DNA of 25,531 nucleotides. Source: Lachnospiraceae bacterium UBA3638. Lineage in GTDB: Bacteria > Bacillota > Clostridia > Lachnospirales > Lachnospiraceae. Both the position numbers and the translations under genes were made by a program. The notes under the pieces were generated by a model that worked only from the letters and a program-made list of their open reading frames with translations, ran no database searches and had not been told where the DNA came from. This document shows positions 6,757-15,212 of this stretch, in pieces (the first letter of the stretch is position 1; the number at the start of each line of letters is the position of its first letter). Location: NCBI GenBank assembly GCA_002373595.1, contig DFKT01000022.1, positions 1 through 25,531 of the forward strand, in the 5' to 3' direction.

Positions 6757-8535
6757 TTATGCAATGTCTTCCATCTGAGATGTGTAGAGATGATAATATG
6801 CACCTTTCTTGGCCATAAGTTCTTCATGGCTTCCACACTCCATAATACCACCGTCACCGATATACATTATCTTATCGCAGTTAACTATGGTGGAGAGTCT
6901 GTGCGCTATAACAAAACTGGTTCTGCCTTTCATCATTGCATTAAGACCCTTTTGCAGTGCACGTTCTGTCTGTACATCTATGCTCGAAGTAGCTTCATCC
7001 AATACAAGTATTCTCGGATCTGACAAAAGAGTTCTCGCAAAAGATATGAGCTGCTTCTGTCCCTGCGAGAGAAGTGCTCCTCTTTCCTTGACTTCCGTTT
7101 CGTAACCATCCGGCATGCGCCTGATGAAATCATCCGCACAGACTATCTTACTTGCATTCTCGATCTCTTCACGCGTGGCATCAAGTTTGCCGTACCTGAT
7201 ATTATCTTCGATTGTTCCCGAGAATATAAAGCTGTCCTGAAGCATTATTCCCATCTGTGATCTGAGCGAAGCAAGTGTGCATTTCGATATATCCTTTCCG
7301 TCAATGAGTATCCTGCCACTGTCGAGATTATAGAATCTCGACACGAGACTTACTATCGTGCTCTTTCCGGCGCCGGTAGGTCCTACAAGTGCAACGCTTT
7401 CTCCGGGCTCAACCGTGAACGATACATTGTGAAGGATTTCTTTTCCTTTCTCATAAGAGAAAGATACATTTTCAAATTCTACTCTTCCATTTATCTCCTT
7501 CATCTGCTCTGCATCAGGTGCATCTTCTACAATAACCGGCTCGTCTATCGTCTCGAATATCCTCTCGAGGTATGCGATATTGTTGATAAAGTTATTGAAG
7601 ATATTTCCAAGGTTCATAATGGGCTGCCAGAATCTCGAAGCGTAACTTGATATCGCTACTATAGTTCCGAGTGATGTATTACCCTGCCCGAATATAAGAA
7701 GTCCAAAAAGGAATATTGCTCCTCTTACAAGTACGCTTATGGTATCTATTCCCGGCCATACAAGGTTACTGTATCCTACTGCCTTCATCCAAGTCCGGCG
7801 ACAGTTTCCGGACAGGTCCGCAAATATCTCCGCGTTCTCATCCTCTCTCGCGAATATCTGCGTGATGCGAGCCCCTACTATGTTCTCCTGAAGATATGCA
7901 TTGAGATTCGAGTTCTTGTTGGATACCTGCTGCCATGCTTTTCTCTGTTTGTTCTTTACCCAGAACATGAACACCGCAAGGATCGGTACTCCGGCGAGTA
8001 CAACAAGAGAAAGCTTTACATCCACCGCAAACATAAAGATGACGATGAAGATAAGGTTCATGATCTCAAGCACAATATTGATGAGGCCGTTGCTGAGCAT
8101 ATCGGAAACGGAATTGACATAGTTGACGACTCTTATAAGGATCTTGCCATGCGGTCTGTCATCATAGTACTGAAAAGGAAGTTTCTGCAGATGCTCAAAT
8201 AAATCTTTTCTTATATTGTAGATAATATTCTGGCTGACCTTTACCATTATCCTCGAACGTATCGTTGCAAAGATAACACTGAGAGCAAAAGTCCCGACCA
8301 GCATTCCACACAGCGCATACAGAAGCTGCGTGTCTCCGGCGGGAACAGCTTCATCAAGTCCCCTCCTGATTATGATGGGGGCACACAGTGCCGTGATACC
8401 TCCGAGAGCCGAGATAAAGAGTGCGAGTATCATCTGTGCCGCATACTTTTTGATGTATACGGATGCTCTCATTAAGTGTTTTACATTAAAGGGAGTCTCT
8501 AAGGACTCGTCCTGCTTATATGTATTACGCGCCAT
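6757..8535 (-). CDS. ABC exporter half-transporter, catalytic-site subunit
   Basis: This 592-residue protein has a six-helix ABC exporter membrane domain (about 15-310) and an ATPase domain (about 340-592). The Walker A is GPTGAGKST near residue 385, the Walker B is ILVLDEATSSID with the catalytic Glu, and the H-loop is IAHRLST; the signature is altered to LLSQGQKQL. The start is ATG 8535 with GGAGG just upstream, overlapping the stop of the preceding ABC gene by 11 bp; a longer reading to 8565 begins inside that gene without a ribosome site. With the gene at 8525-10342 it forms a heterodimeric multidrug/lipid-type exporter (BmrC/BmrD, TM287/288-like). The substrate is unknown. Confidence 0.93.
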   Translation of the reverse strand: MARNTYKQDESLETPFNVKHLMRASVYIKKYAAQMILALFISALGGITALCAPIIIRRGLDEAVPAGDTQLLYALCGMLVGTFALSVIFATIRSRIMVKVSQNIIYNIRKDLFEHLQKLPFQYYDDRPHGKILIRVVNYVNSVSDMLSNGLINIVLEIMNLIFIVIFMFAVDVKLSLVVLAGVPILAVFMFWVKNKQRKAWQQVSNKNSNLNAYLQENIVGARITQIFAREDENAEIFADLSGNCRRTWMKAVGYSNLVWPGIDTISVLVRGAIFLFGLLIFGQGNTSLGTIVAISSYASRFWQPIMNLGNIFNNFINNIAYLERIFETIDEPVIVEDAPDAEQMKEINGRVEFENVSFSYEKGKEILHNVSFTVEPGESVALVGPTGAGKSTIVSLVSRFYNLDSGRILIDGKDISKCTLASLRSQMGIMLQDSFIFSGTIEDNIRYGKLDATREEIENASKIVCADDFIRRMPDGYETEVKERGALLSQGQKQLISFARTLLSDPRILVLDEATSSIDVQTERALQKGLNAMMKGRTSFVIAHRLSTIVNCDKIMYIGDGGIMECGSHEELMAKKGAYYHLYTSQMEDIA

Positions 8536-10342
8536 AATCCTCCGATCCGTTCTGAAGCTTAACAAGCTGTGCGTAGTAGCCGCCCTTAGCTATAAGCTCC
8601 TCGTGAGTTCCGCTCTCCGTTATCTCACCGTGTTCCATAATAAGGATCTGATCAGCCGTCTTGGTTGTCGATATCCTCTGCGCAATGATTATCTTGGTAC
8701 AAGGGAAATCCAGCTCCGCGAGGCTGTGCTGTATCTCTTTTTCCGTCTCGAGATCCACCGCCGAGGTCGTATCATCGAGAATAAGTATGGAAGGCTTGAC
8801 CGCAAGAGCTCTGGCCAGTGATATCCTCTGCTTCTGTCCGCCCGAGAGTCCGACACCTCTCTCTCCCACGATCGTATCGTATCCTTCAGGCATCTTCGCT
8901 ATGAATTCGTCCGCCGCAGAATACCTCGCATACTTTGCCACCTCCTGGTGCGTTATATTACTGTCGCCGTATGCTATATTGCCGTCTATCGAATCCGAAT
9001 AGAGGAGGACATCCTGCGTAGCAAGTCCTATTGCGCTTCTGAGATCATGCAGCTTGTACTTGCTTACATTTACTCCATCAACAAGAACTTCTCCTCCTGT
9101 AGGCTCATAGAACCTCGGTATGAGATGAATGAGCGATGTCTTGCCGCATCCGGTCTCTCCCATGATAGCCACGGTACTTCCGGGCTTTGCTGTAAATGAT
9201 ACATTCTTAAGCACCGGGAGCTTGCCGTCAGAATACTGGAAACTAACATTTTTAAACTCAACCAATCCCTCAAATCTGCCTTCATGAGATATTGCATCAG
9301 GTGCATCCACGATCTCCGCTTCGGAATAATATATTTCCATAACCTTCCTTGATGCAGCGGTAAATCTCTGGAACTCATTCATTATATTTCCGAGCTGTCT
9401 CATCGGGTTCGCGATCGCCCATGTAAGTCCGGAGAATGAAACATACTCACCCATCGTAATCTCTCCCTTTATCAGGAAGAGTCCGCCAACCAGGAGCTGT
9501 ATGACCGTCAGAAGGTTTGCCATAGACTCGACATACGGGAAATACTTGATCCATACCATCGAAGTCTTAACATTGGTCTCTTTGTAATCCGTATTGCACT
9601 CGTCAAACTTTTCTATCTCATAGTTTTCTCTGGCGAATGCTTTTACAACCCTGTTACCCGAGATGTTCTCCTGCGCGATGGTATTCATGTTTGCGAGCTT
9701 TTCACGCAGATTGGCATGCATCGGGCCGACTCTTTTCCTGAAGAGGAATATGATACAGAAAATGAACGGTGCGATGGAAAGCAGACACAGTGCCATCTTC
9801 CAGTTCATGTAGAAGAAATAAATGGCTGTCGCTGCGACGAGTGAAAAACCTTCTATCAGCATACGGATGACCCATGCGATGTTGTGTCTGACGGCATCAA
9901 GATCACCGGTGACTCTCGTCATGAGATCTCCCGTTCTGTAAGTGCTGTAGAATTTCATATCCTGGCGCTGTATCTTATCGTAGAGGAAATTCCTGATGCG
10001 ATAGAGGGCGCTCTGGGATGCACGCTCATAAGCCATACAGTCCCAATAAACAATAATGCTGCGGATAATGGTCAGACCGACCATTAACCCCAGCAATAGA
10101 TAAAACAGATCTCTGCGGTCGCGAAGATTACTGACCGCATCAGGTCCCGTAAGGAACAGATCGACCAGCCTCCCCGAAAAATACGGCACGGTCAGCTGCA
10201 GCACATTATATACAACCGTGCCGATCATTGCCGCTATGAGTAATCCCCTGCTGCCTTCTAAATTCTCCCACAGCCATCCCATTCTTGATTTGGGAAAAGG
10301 CCACTCTTCCTTACTGGTATTTGGTTTTTTCATATAGATCAA
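8525..10342 (-). CDS. ABC exporter half-transporter, degenerate-site subunit
   Basis: The 605-residue protein has a membrane domain (about 30-330) and an ATPase domain (about 360-605). The Walker A is GETGCGKTS and the signature is canonical LSGGQKQR, but the Walker B is ILILDDTTSAVD, with Asp in place of the catalytic Glu, and the H-loop reads IAQRIST, with Gln for His. This pattern is typical of the non-hydrolysing site of heterodimeric exporters, and the partner's LSQGQ signature belongs to that same site. The start is uncertain: TTG 10342 overlaps the stop of hflC as TTGA and lies close behind GGAG, while ATG 10333 would remove three residues. Translational coupling to both neighbours is likely. 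Confidence 0.92.
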   Translation of the reverse strand: MIYMKKPNTSKEEWPFPKSRMGWLWENLEGSRGLLIAAMIGTVVYNVLQLTVPYFSGRLVDLFLTGPDAVSNLRDRRDLFYLLLGLMVGLTIIRSIIVYWDCMAYERASQSALYRIRNFLYDKIQRQDMKFYSTYRTGDLMTRVTGDLDAVRHNIAWVIRMLIEGFSLVAATAIYFFYMNWKMALCLLSIAPFIFCIIFLFRKRVGPMHANLREKLANMNTIAQENISGNRVVKAFARENYEIEKFDECNTDYKETNVKTSMVWIKYFPYVESMANLLTVIQLLVGGLFLIKGEITMGEYVSFSGLTWAIANPMRQLGNIMNEFQRFTAASRKVMEIYYSEAEIVDAPDAISHEGRFEGLVEFKNVSFQYSDGKLPVLKNVSFTAKPGSTVAIMGETGCGKTSLIHLIPRFYEPTGGEVLVDGVNVSKYKLHDLRSAIGLATQDVLLYSDSIDGNIAYGDSNITHQEVAKYARYSAADEFIAKMPEGYDTIVGERGVGLSGGQKQRISLARALAVKPSILILDDTTSAVDLETEKEIQHSLAELDFPCTKIIIAQRISTTKTADQILIMEHGEITESGTHEELIAKGGYYAQLVKLQNGSEDYGA

Positions 10343-11373
10343 TACTCTCCGTAAAAGATTCCTGTGATAGGTGAATCCTCAGTAAGTATTATCGTCTTGT
10401 CGCCTTCACCACTGCCCATACTTGCTTTAAGTGCATCAAGTGCTCTGACAAAGGAGTAAAAGTCTGCCTTGTCCTCGTCGGAATATGCATCCGAAAGTAT
10501 CCTCATGTACTCTGCTTCGCCTTCTGCCTTGGTGATCTCTGCCTTGGCCTTAGCCTCGGACATCATGATCGATACTTCCTTGTTGGTGGTATTCTCGATG
10601 ATCTGTGCCTGTGACTGTCCCTCTGCAGTATACTGCGCTGCGATATTCTCTCTCTCAGAGATCATACGGGTATATACAGCCTGCTTATTGTCATCGGGAA
10701 GATCGAGTTTCTTAACATCTACTGTGATGATCTCTATACCGTACTGACTTTCGACCTTGTTGATATGAGCCATGATCTCCTCGGTAAGAGACGTGATCTC
10801 TACGACCTTCTGAGTCTCTCCGGACACATCGAGATCGTTTGACTGAACATCATTGTCCTCTCCGGTTACAGTGATCGTCATCTTGCCGTCACGGCTTAAG
10901 ATGACTGCGTCCTGAGTCATATTGGATATAGTATTCTTGGTGGCGTTATATACGATGTTGTCGATACGTCCTTCCGCACTTCCGACCGATCCGCTCAGTG
11001 TCTGCGCGAACTTAAGAGGATCCGTTACTCTCCAGAGTACGTAGCTGTCTACTATCATCGTCTTCTTGTCAGCTGTGATGACATCGGACGGCTTAAGGTC
11101 ATAGAGAAGTATCTGATTGGGGATGACATCAACCGTTTCTATCATCGGGATCTTCAGTGACACTCCCGGAGTAGATATTATCCTCTGAACCTTACCGAAC
11201 TGTCTGATCAGCTTATACTCATCCTGATGCGTTACCACGATCGAGCTGCAAAGGATCATAATTACAACAAACGCGACAATCCCCAGTCCGACGCTCTTTC
11301 CCTTAAATTTAGGTGCTTTTATCTTCTTATCCATGGACTTTCCGTCCGATGAAAAATGTTCCATTCCCGGCAT
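10339..11373 (-). CDS. hflC: HflC-like SPFH/band 7 protein
   Basis: The 344-residue protein has one N-terminal TM helix (about residues 29-49, VGLGIVAFVVIMILCSSIVV) followed by an SPFH domain (EYKLIRQFGKVQRIISTPGV, then DSYVLWRVTDPLKFAQTL) and a long charged coiled coil rich in Ala/Glu/Lys (AKAKAEITKAEGEAEYMRIL). HflC pairs with HflK in a large periplasm- or surface-facing cage around the FtsH protease in E. coli; the same role is assumed here. The start is ATG 11373 behind GGAGGAG spaced 7 nt, one base after the hflK stop; the reading from 11403 overlaps hflK and has no such site. An insertion (about 165-195, GKMTITVTGEDNDVQSNDLD) interrupts the usual SPFH fold. Confidence 0.88.
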   Translation of the reverse strand: MPGMEHFSSDGKSMDKKIKAPKFKGKSVGLGIVAFVVIMILCSSIVVTHQDEYKLIRQFGKVQRIISTPGVSLKIPMIETVDVIPNQILLYDLKPSDVITADKKTMIVDSYVLWRVTDPLKFAQTLSGSVGSAEGRIDNIVYNATKNTISNMTQDAVILSRDGKMTITVTGEDNDVQSNDLDVSGETQKVVEITSLTEEIMAHINKVESQYGIEIITVDVKKLDLPDDNKQAVYTRMISERENIAAQYTAEGQSQAQIIENTTNKEVSIMMSEAKAKAEITKAEGEAEYMRILSDAYSDEDKADFYSFVRALDALKASMGSGEGDKTIILTEDSPITGIFYGEY

Positions 11374-11374
11374 C

Positions 11375-12274
11375 TTATTTCTCCTCCCCTGTAAAACTGT
11401 CAAGCGGTAAAACAGTGCTCGTCTTGCCGTCGCTGCTCTGGATCACAACCTTGAGACCGGGCAATACATCTTCCATCGCCTCGTAGAACATTCTCTTTCT
11501 TGTGACCTCAGGGAAATTAACATACTGCTCATACATCGCATTGAATCTCGCAACTTCTCCGTTTGCCTCGTTGATCCTCTGCTGCTTCTCTGCTTCTGCG
11601 TCCTGAAGGATCCTGTCGACCTGGGCCTGTGCACTGGGGATCTGCTCGTTGCGGTACTTGTTTGCATTGTTTACGGAAGTCTCCTTGCCCTGCTTTGCAG
11701 TTTCGACTTCCTTAAATGCAGCGCTTACCGCCTGTGTCGGAGGCTCTGCGTCCTGGATAGTGATATTGACAAGCTGGATTCCAATATCATAGTTCTCAAG
11801 CTTATCAAGGATCATCTGCTTGATGTTTGCCTGTATCTCGTTCTTGCCGGTAGTGAGTACGCTGTCGACTCCGTACGATCCGATAGTCGTTCTGATACAG
11901 TTCTGAGCGATATTTCTGAGTATGAGCTCAGGGTTCTCAGATGCATAAAGCGCCTTGACCGGATCCGTCACTCTGTACTCCGCATAGAAATCAACATGCA
12001 GGAAATTGTAATCCGAAGTGATCATCATCGCTTCCTCGGAATCTCCTGTGCTGGTATAGCCTATGCTGAATCCTCTGATCGTAGTGTTAACTTTATCTAC
12101 GGTCTGAATGATCGGTATCTTGAAATGCAGTCCCGGAGTCGTTACCGCTTTGGGTGCTCCGAGTGTACATACTACAGCCTGCTCTTCCTCTCTTATCGAA
12201 TAGAACGATCCTCCGATAAGGATGAGTGCTATGACTGCAACAATCACAATTCCTATCACACTTCCTTTTTTCAT
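11375..12274 (-). CDS. hflK: HflK-like SPFH/band 7 protein
   Basis: The 299-residue protein has an N-terminal TM segment (about residues 4-24, GSVIGIVIVAVIALILIGGS), an SPFH domain (EEEQAVVCTLGAPKAVTTPG, DFYAEYRVTDPVKALYASEN) and a C-terminal helical region with EAEKQQRINEANGEVARFNA. It lies directly upstream of hflC, the order known from E. coli hflKC, where the pair modulates FtsH. The start ATG 12274 follows GAGGTG. It is on the short side for HflK (the E. coli protein is over 400 residues) because the Gly/Pro-rich N-terminal extension is missing, as expected in Gram-positives. Confidence 0.87.
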   Translation of the reverse strand: MKKGSVIGIVIVAVIALILIGGSFYSIREEEQAVVCTLGAPKAVTTPGLHFKIPIIQTVDKVNTTIRGFSIGYTSTGDSEEAMMITSDYNFLHVDFYAEYRVTDPVKALYASENPELILRNIAQNCIRTTIGSYGVDSVLTTGKNEIQANIKQMILDKLENYDIGIQLVNITIQDAEPPTQAVSAAFKEVETAKQGKETSVNNANKYRNEQIPSAQAQVDRILQDAEAEKQQRINEANGEVARFNAMYEQYVNFPEVTRKRMFYEAMEDVLPGLKVVIQSSDGKTSTVLPLDSFTGEEK

Positions 12275-12284
12275 TTCACACCTC

Positions 12285-12836
12285 TTAAACTTCTGAATAC
12301 TCTTTTAGCGCTGTGTCATATAGATTATTACCTTCCCTGTCCATTACGACTATAACGGGAAGATTCTCTATCGTGAGTTTCCTGATTGCCTCTGTTCCGA
12401 GATCATCATATGCTATAACCTCGGACGAAGTGATCGATTTCGAGATGAGCGCTCCGGCTCCTCCCACTGCGGCAAAATACACCGCTCCGTTTCTTATAAC
12501 AGCTTCTCTTACAGCCTCGGTCCTGCGGCCCTTTCCGATCATTCCCTTAAGTCCCAGATCCAAAAGCTCGGGAGTGTACTTGTCCATCCTGCTCGCAGTC
12601 GTAGGTCCTGCGGATCCTATCGGCCTGCCCTCTCTCGCTGGAGAAGGTCCCATATAATAGATGATATTGCCTCTGATATCAAACGGGAGCTCTTTTCCCG
12701 CTCTGAGCGCTTCGTACATCCTCTTGTGCGCAGCATCTCTCGCGGTATATACCGTTCCGCTTAAAAATACATAATCACCGGCTTTGAGCTGTGCTATATC
12801 CTCATCTTTCAGAGGTACGTTCAAGTGTTTTTTCAT
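12285..12836 (-). CDS. Fumarate hydratase (class I, 4Fe-4S) beta subunit
   Basis: The 183-residue protein matches the C-terminal domain of class I fumarases and the TtdB-type subunit. Characteristic stretches are GDYVFLSGTVYTARDAAHKR, YYMGPSPAREGRPIGSAGPT and GKG near residue 100-102. It supplies substrate-binding residues to the alpha subunit, and the complex interconverts fumarate and malate. The start ATG 12836 follows GGAGG spaced 4 nt and lies 12 bp after the alpha stop, so the two are cotranslated. L-tartrate dehydratase beta is the main alternative, because the families are close. Confidence 0.9.
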   Translation of the reverse strand: MKKHLNVPLKDEDIAQLKAGDYVFLSGTVYTARDAAHKRMYEALRAGKELPFDIRGNIIYYMGPSPAREGRPIGSAGPTTASRMDKYTPELLDLGLKGMIGKGRRTEAVREAVIRNGAVYFAAVGGAGALISKSITSSEVIAYDDLGTEAIRKLTIENLPVIVVMDREGNNLYDTALKEYSEV

Positions 12837-12848
12837 GATCCCTCCGAA

Positions 12849-13691
12849 TTATAAACTGCCGGTCGCATGCCTGTTGACATGACAGCAGATGTTTACTCCT
12901 ACGGGCAATCCGGCGATATGTGTGGGGTAGGTGAGTATATTTACAGCCATCGCAGTCACTCTTCCTCCGAGTCCTCCCGGACCTATACCGCTCTTGTTGA
13001 TCAGTTCAAGCACTTCCTTTTCCAGGTCTCTGATGTGAGGAATATCAGACTCGCTTCCTGCAGGTCTGAGCAGCGCTCTCTTGGCGAGTTCAGCGCACTT
13101 CTCAAAAGTGCCGCCTATGCCGACGCCGACCACCATGGGAGGGCATGCATTCGGTCCCGCGTCCCTGACTGCAGTGATGATAGCGTCTCTTACCCCTTCT
13201 ATGCCATCGGCGGGCTTGAGCATGAAAACTCTGCTCATGTTTTCACTTCCGAATCCCTTAGGCGCTATGGTTATAGTAAATTCATCTCCGGGGACTATCT
13301 CATAATGGATAACTGCGGGAGTGTTATCTCCTGTGTTTTGCCTAATTATAGGGTCTGAGACAACCGATTTGCGAAGAAATCCTTCCGTATATCCTTTCCT
13401 GACGCCTGCATTTATTGCCGACTCGAGGGATCCCCCGTTTATATGCACTTCCTGTCCCATCTTTACAAAGACAACAGCCATGCCGGTGTCCTGACAGATG
13501 GGTATCATATCCTCTCCGGCTATTCGGAGATTATCTTTTAACTGACCAAGGACCTGTTTGCCGAGAGGTGATTCCTCTTTATCGGCAGACTCTTCGAGCG
13601 CCCTGACCATATCGGGCGAAAGCGAATGATTGGCTTCTATTGCCAGCTTCGCTACAAGATCCTCTATCGCGGAAACTTCAATATCTCTCAT
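12849..13691 (-). CDS. Fumarate hydratase (class I, 4Fe-4S) alpha subunit
   Basis: The 280-residue protein has the iron-sulfur cysteines expected for class I fumarases: C66 in PICQDTGM, C183 in NACPPMVVGVGIGG and C269 or C270 in GVNICCHVNRH. The length is that of a split alpha subunit, and the beta subunit follows 12 bp downstream. The 4Fe-4S cluster directly binds the substrate hydroxyl and is oxygen labile, fitting an anaerobe. The role is probably the fumarate/malate step of a partial TCA or succinate pathway. Tartrate dehydratase is an alternative. It starts at ATG 13691, 10 bp after the HIT gene. Confidence 0.92.
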   Translation of the reverse strand: MRDIEVSAIEDLVAKLAIEANHSLSPDMVRALEESADKEESPLGKQVLGQLKDNLRIAGEDMIPICQDTGMAVVFVKMGQEVHINGGSLESAINAGVRKGYTEGFLRKSVVSDPIIRQNTGDNTPAVIHYEIVPGDEFTITIAPKGFGSENMSRVFMLKPADGIEGVRDAIITAVRDAGPNACPPMVVGVGIGGTFEKCAELAKRALLRPAGSESDIPHIRDLEKEVLELINKSGIGPGGLGGRVTAMAVNILTYPTHIAGLPVGVNICCHVNRHATGSL

Positions 13692-13701
13692 GAAATGATC
13701 C

Positions 13702-14109
13702 TTACTTTAAAAGGTCTGCCGTTGCCGCAAGTTCTTCGGCAGAAGGCTTTCCGGGAACCCAGCCTATCTTCTGTCCGTCATTCTCATATCTGGGGATGAG
13801 ATGAAGATGAAAATGCATGACGGTCTGTCCGGCGACTTCGCCATTATTCTGTACAAGATTAAGGCCGTCCGCACCAAGCTTATCGACCATCTCGGTTCCG
13901 AGCTTTTTAGCGAGCTTCATTATCTTAGAAGCAGTTTCATCGGGCAGTTCGTAGAGATTGTCCGAATGCTGCTTGGGAAGTATAAGTGCATGTCCTTTGG
14001 TTGCAGGACCCATATCAAGGATCACTTTAAAATCATCATCCTCAAATATTGAATTGGTAGGTATCACACCGTTTGCCAGCTTACAGAAAATGCAGTCTTC
14101 CTTGATCAT
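13702..14109 (-). CDS. HIT-family nucleotide hydrolase/transferase (HINT type)
   Basis: The 135-residue protein carries the histidine triad HFHLHLIPRY (H99, H101, H103) and the N-terminal EDCIFCKLANGVIPTNSIFE with the C6-C9 pair common in bacterial Hit proteins. The middle contains KGHALILPKQH, also typical. Such proteins hydrolyse purine nucleoside phosphoramidates or similar bonds; the physiological substrate is usually unknown. The start is ATG 14109 with AAAGGAG upstream, 16 bp after the flavodoxin/SCP2 gene. Confidence 0.93.
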   Translation of the reverse strand: MIKEDCIFCKLANGVIPTNSIFEDDDFKVILDMGPATKGHALILPKQHSDNLYELPDETASKIMKLAKKLGTEMVDKLGADGLNLVQNNGEVAGQTVMHFHLHLIPRYENDGQKIGWVPGKPSAEELAATADLLK

Positions 14110-14125
14110 ATCTCATTTGCTCCTT

Positions 14126-15115
14126 TTATTTGAATTCCAAGACCTCATCGAGGGCACAGAGGATCCTGAAATCTCCCTTCATGCTGCTCATCGCTCCCGA
14201 CATGAATGCCCTCTGGAAAGTCATCCTTCCGCTGGTTATCTCATCCAGAGTCGACTTATTCATATCCATGAGAACATCGGCACTATTGGTATCTCCGTAT
14301 TCACACTCGATCGCTGTCGGTGATACCGTCATCACGATATTCTTTCCGTTTTCCGCGATGTGGATCTTGAAAGATCCGCTTACACCGGGCTTTGCTTTAA
14401 ATGCTTTCTGTATACTTTCTACGTATTCATCTCCCGAGTCAGCTGCTCCCATCTTACCGAGGAACATACTGGTGAGCTCCTGGATATCTTCCTTCTGAGT
14501 CTGGACGTATTTATCATCTGATACATACTCTGAGAGCTGCTCGGATTCCTGCTGTGTAAGCGAGATATTGCTGGGAAGGGCAACCTTTTGCCTGATCGCA
14601 CGGTTGCTGGCAGGGAAGCACATCGGCTTCTGATTGACACATCTGTAGAATCCTTCCGCATTCTTCTCAATTATCTCGGTATATTTCGGATTGATCTCGA
14701 GATCGAGAGAATTCTCAATATATCCGCACAGACCATTGCATGTTTTACCGCCGAGGATCTCCCAGGCATTGACCAGGTCGAGTCTCGCTTCCTTCTCTCC
14801 GTAAGTACGTGACATGACAACGGGCATCATATAGATCTCCGCTATCTTTTCCTTGTCGCCGAATTGCCATACGGAATCAAGGAATTGCGTCATATATCCG
14901 CCGATCCCATGCCATTCGACCGTGGTCGCGAGTATGACTCCGTCCGCTTCCTTTATCGTTTGAGACAGCGTCGGGATAGTGTTTTTATATTCATAGAGAT
15001 TATAGCGGCTGACTGTGACTCTCAGCTCGTCGAAAACAGAGATCATCTTGTCGATGACAGTAAGCGTAGGGTCGTCAATGATACCTCTTCCGCCATAGTA
15101 GATATTGATATTCAA
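14126..15115 (-). CDS. Flavodoxin-like NAD(P)H oxidoreductase fused to SCP2-type domain
   Basis: Residues about 1-170 form a flavodoxin-like fold: NINIYYGGRG at the start, EADGVILATTVEWHGIGGYM for the flavin loop and PVVMSRTYGEKEA. The C-terminal ~110 residues (VESIQKAFKAKPGVSGSFKI to TSGRMTFQRAFMSGAMSSMK) match the SCP2 sterol-carrier fold, probably a hydrophobic-ligand pocket. I propose a TTG start at 15115, because AAAGGAG sits 8 nt upstream; an in-frame GTG at 15145 would add ten residues (MLYGTKGADA) that include that ribosome site. It is the first gene behind a good promoter at 15158-15186. The substrate is unknown. Confidence 0.8.
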   Translation of the reverse strand: MNINIYYGGRGIIDDPTLTVIDKMISVFDELRVTVSRYNLYEYKNTIPTLSQTIKEADGVILATTVEWHGIGGYMTQFLDSVWQFGDKEKIAEIYMMPVVMSRTYGEKEARLDLVNAWEILGGKTCNGLCGYIENSLDLEINPKYTEIIEKNAEGFYRCVNQKPMCFPASNRAIRQKVALPSNISLTQQESEQLSEYVSDDKYVQTQKEDIQELTSMFLGKMGAADSGDEYVESIQKAFKAKPGVSGSFKIHIAENGKNIVMTVSPTAIECEYGDTNSADVLMDMNKSTLDEITSGRMTFQRAFMSGAMSSMKGDFRILCALDEVLEFK

Positions 15116-15157
15116 GGCGTCCGCTCCTTTCGTGCCATAAAGCACTATACGGAGTCT

Positions 15158-15186
15158 ATTTTACCAAATTGGGGGGATAATCACAA
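15158..15186 (-). promoter_or_regulatory. Sigma-A type promoter for the flavodoxin/SCP2-HIT-fumarase block
   Basis: On the minus strand TTGTGA (15186-15181) and TAAAAT (15163-15158) are separated by exactly 17 bp, close to the sigma-A consensus. It predicts transcription starting near 15151 and a leader of about 35 nt. The minus-strand genes from here to 5826 are closely packed, so this may be the main promoter of the block. Confidence 0.7.
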
Positions 15187-15212
15187 CCTTTATCGGCCCT
15201 TCGGGAAAGGGC

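Noticed and set aside
15196..15212. Small hairpin GCCCTT/AAGGGC next to the HD-GYP stop as a terminator
   Set aside because: The stem is only 6 bp and no T-tract follows on the minus strand, so termination there is not supported.
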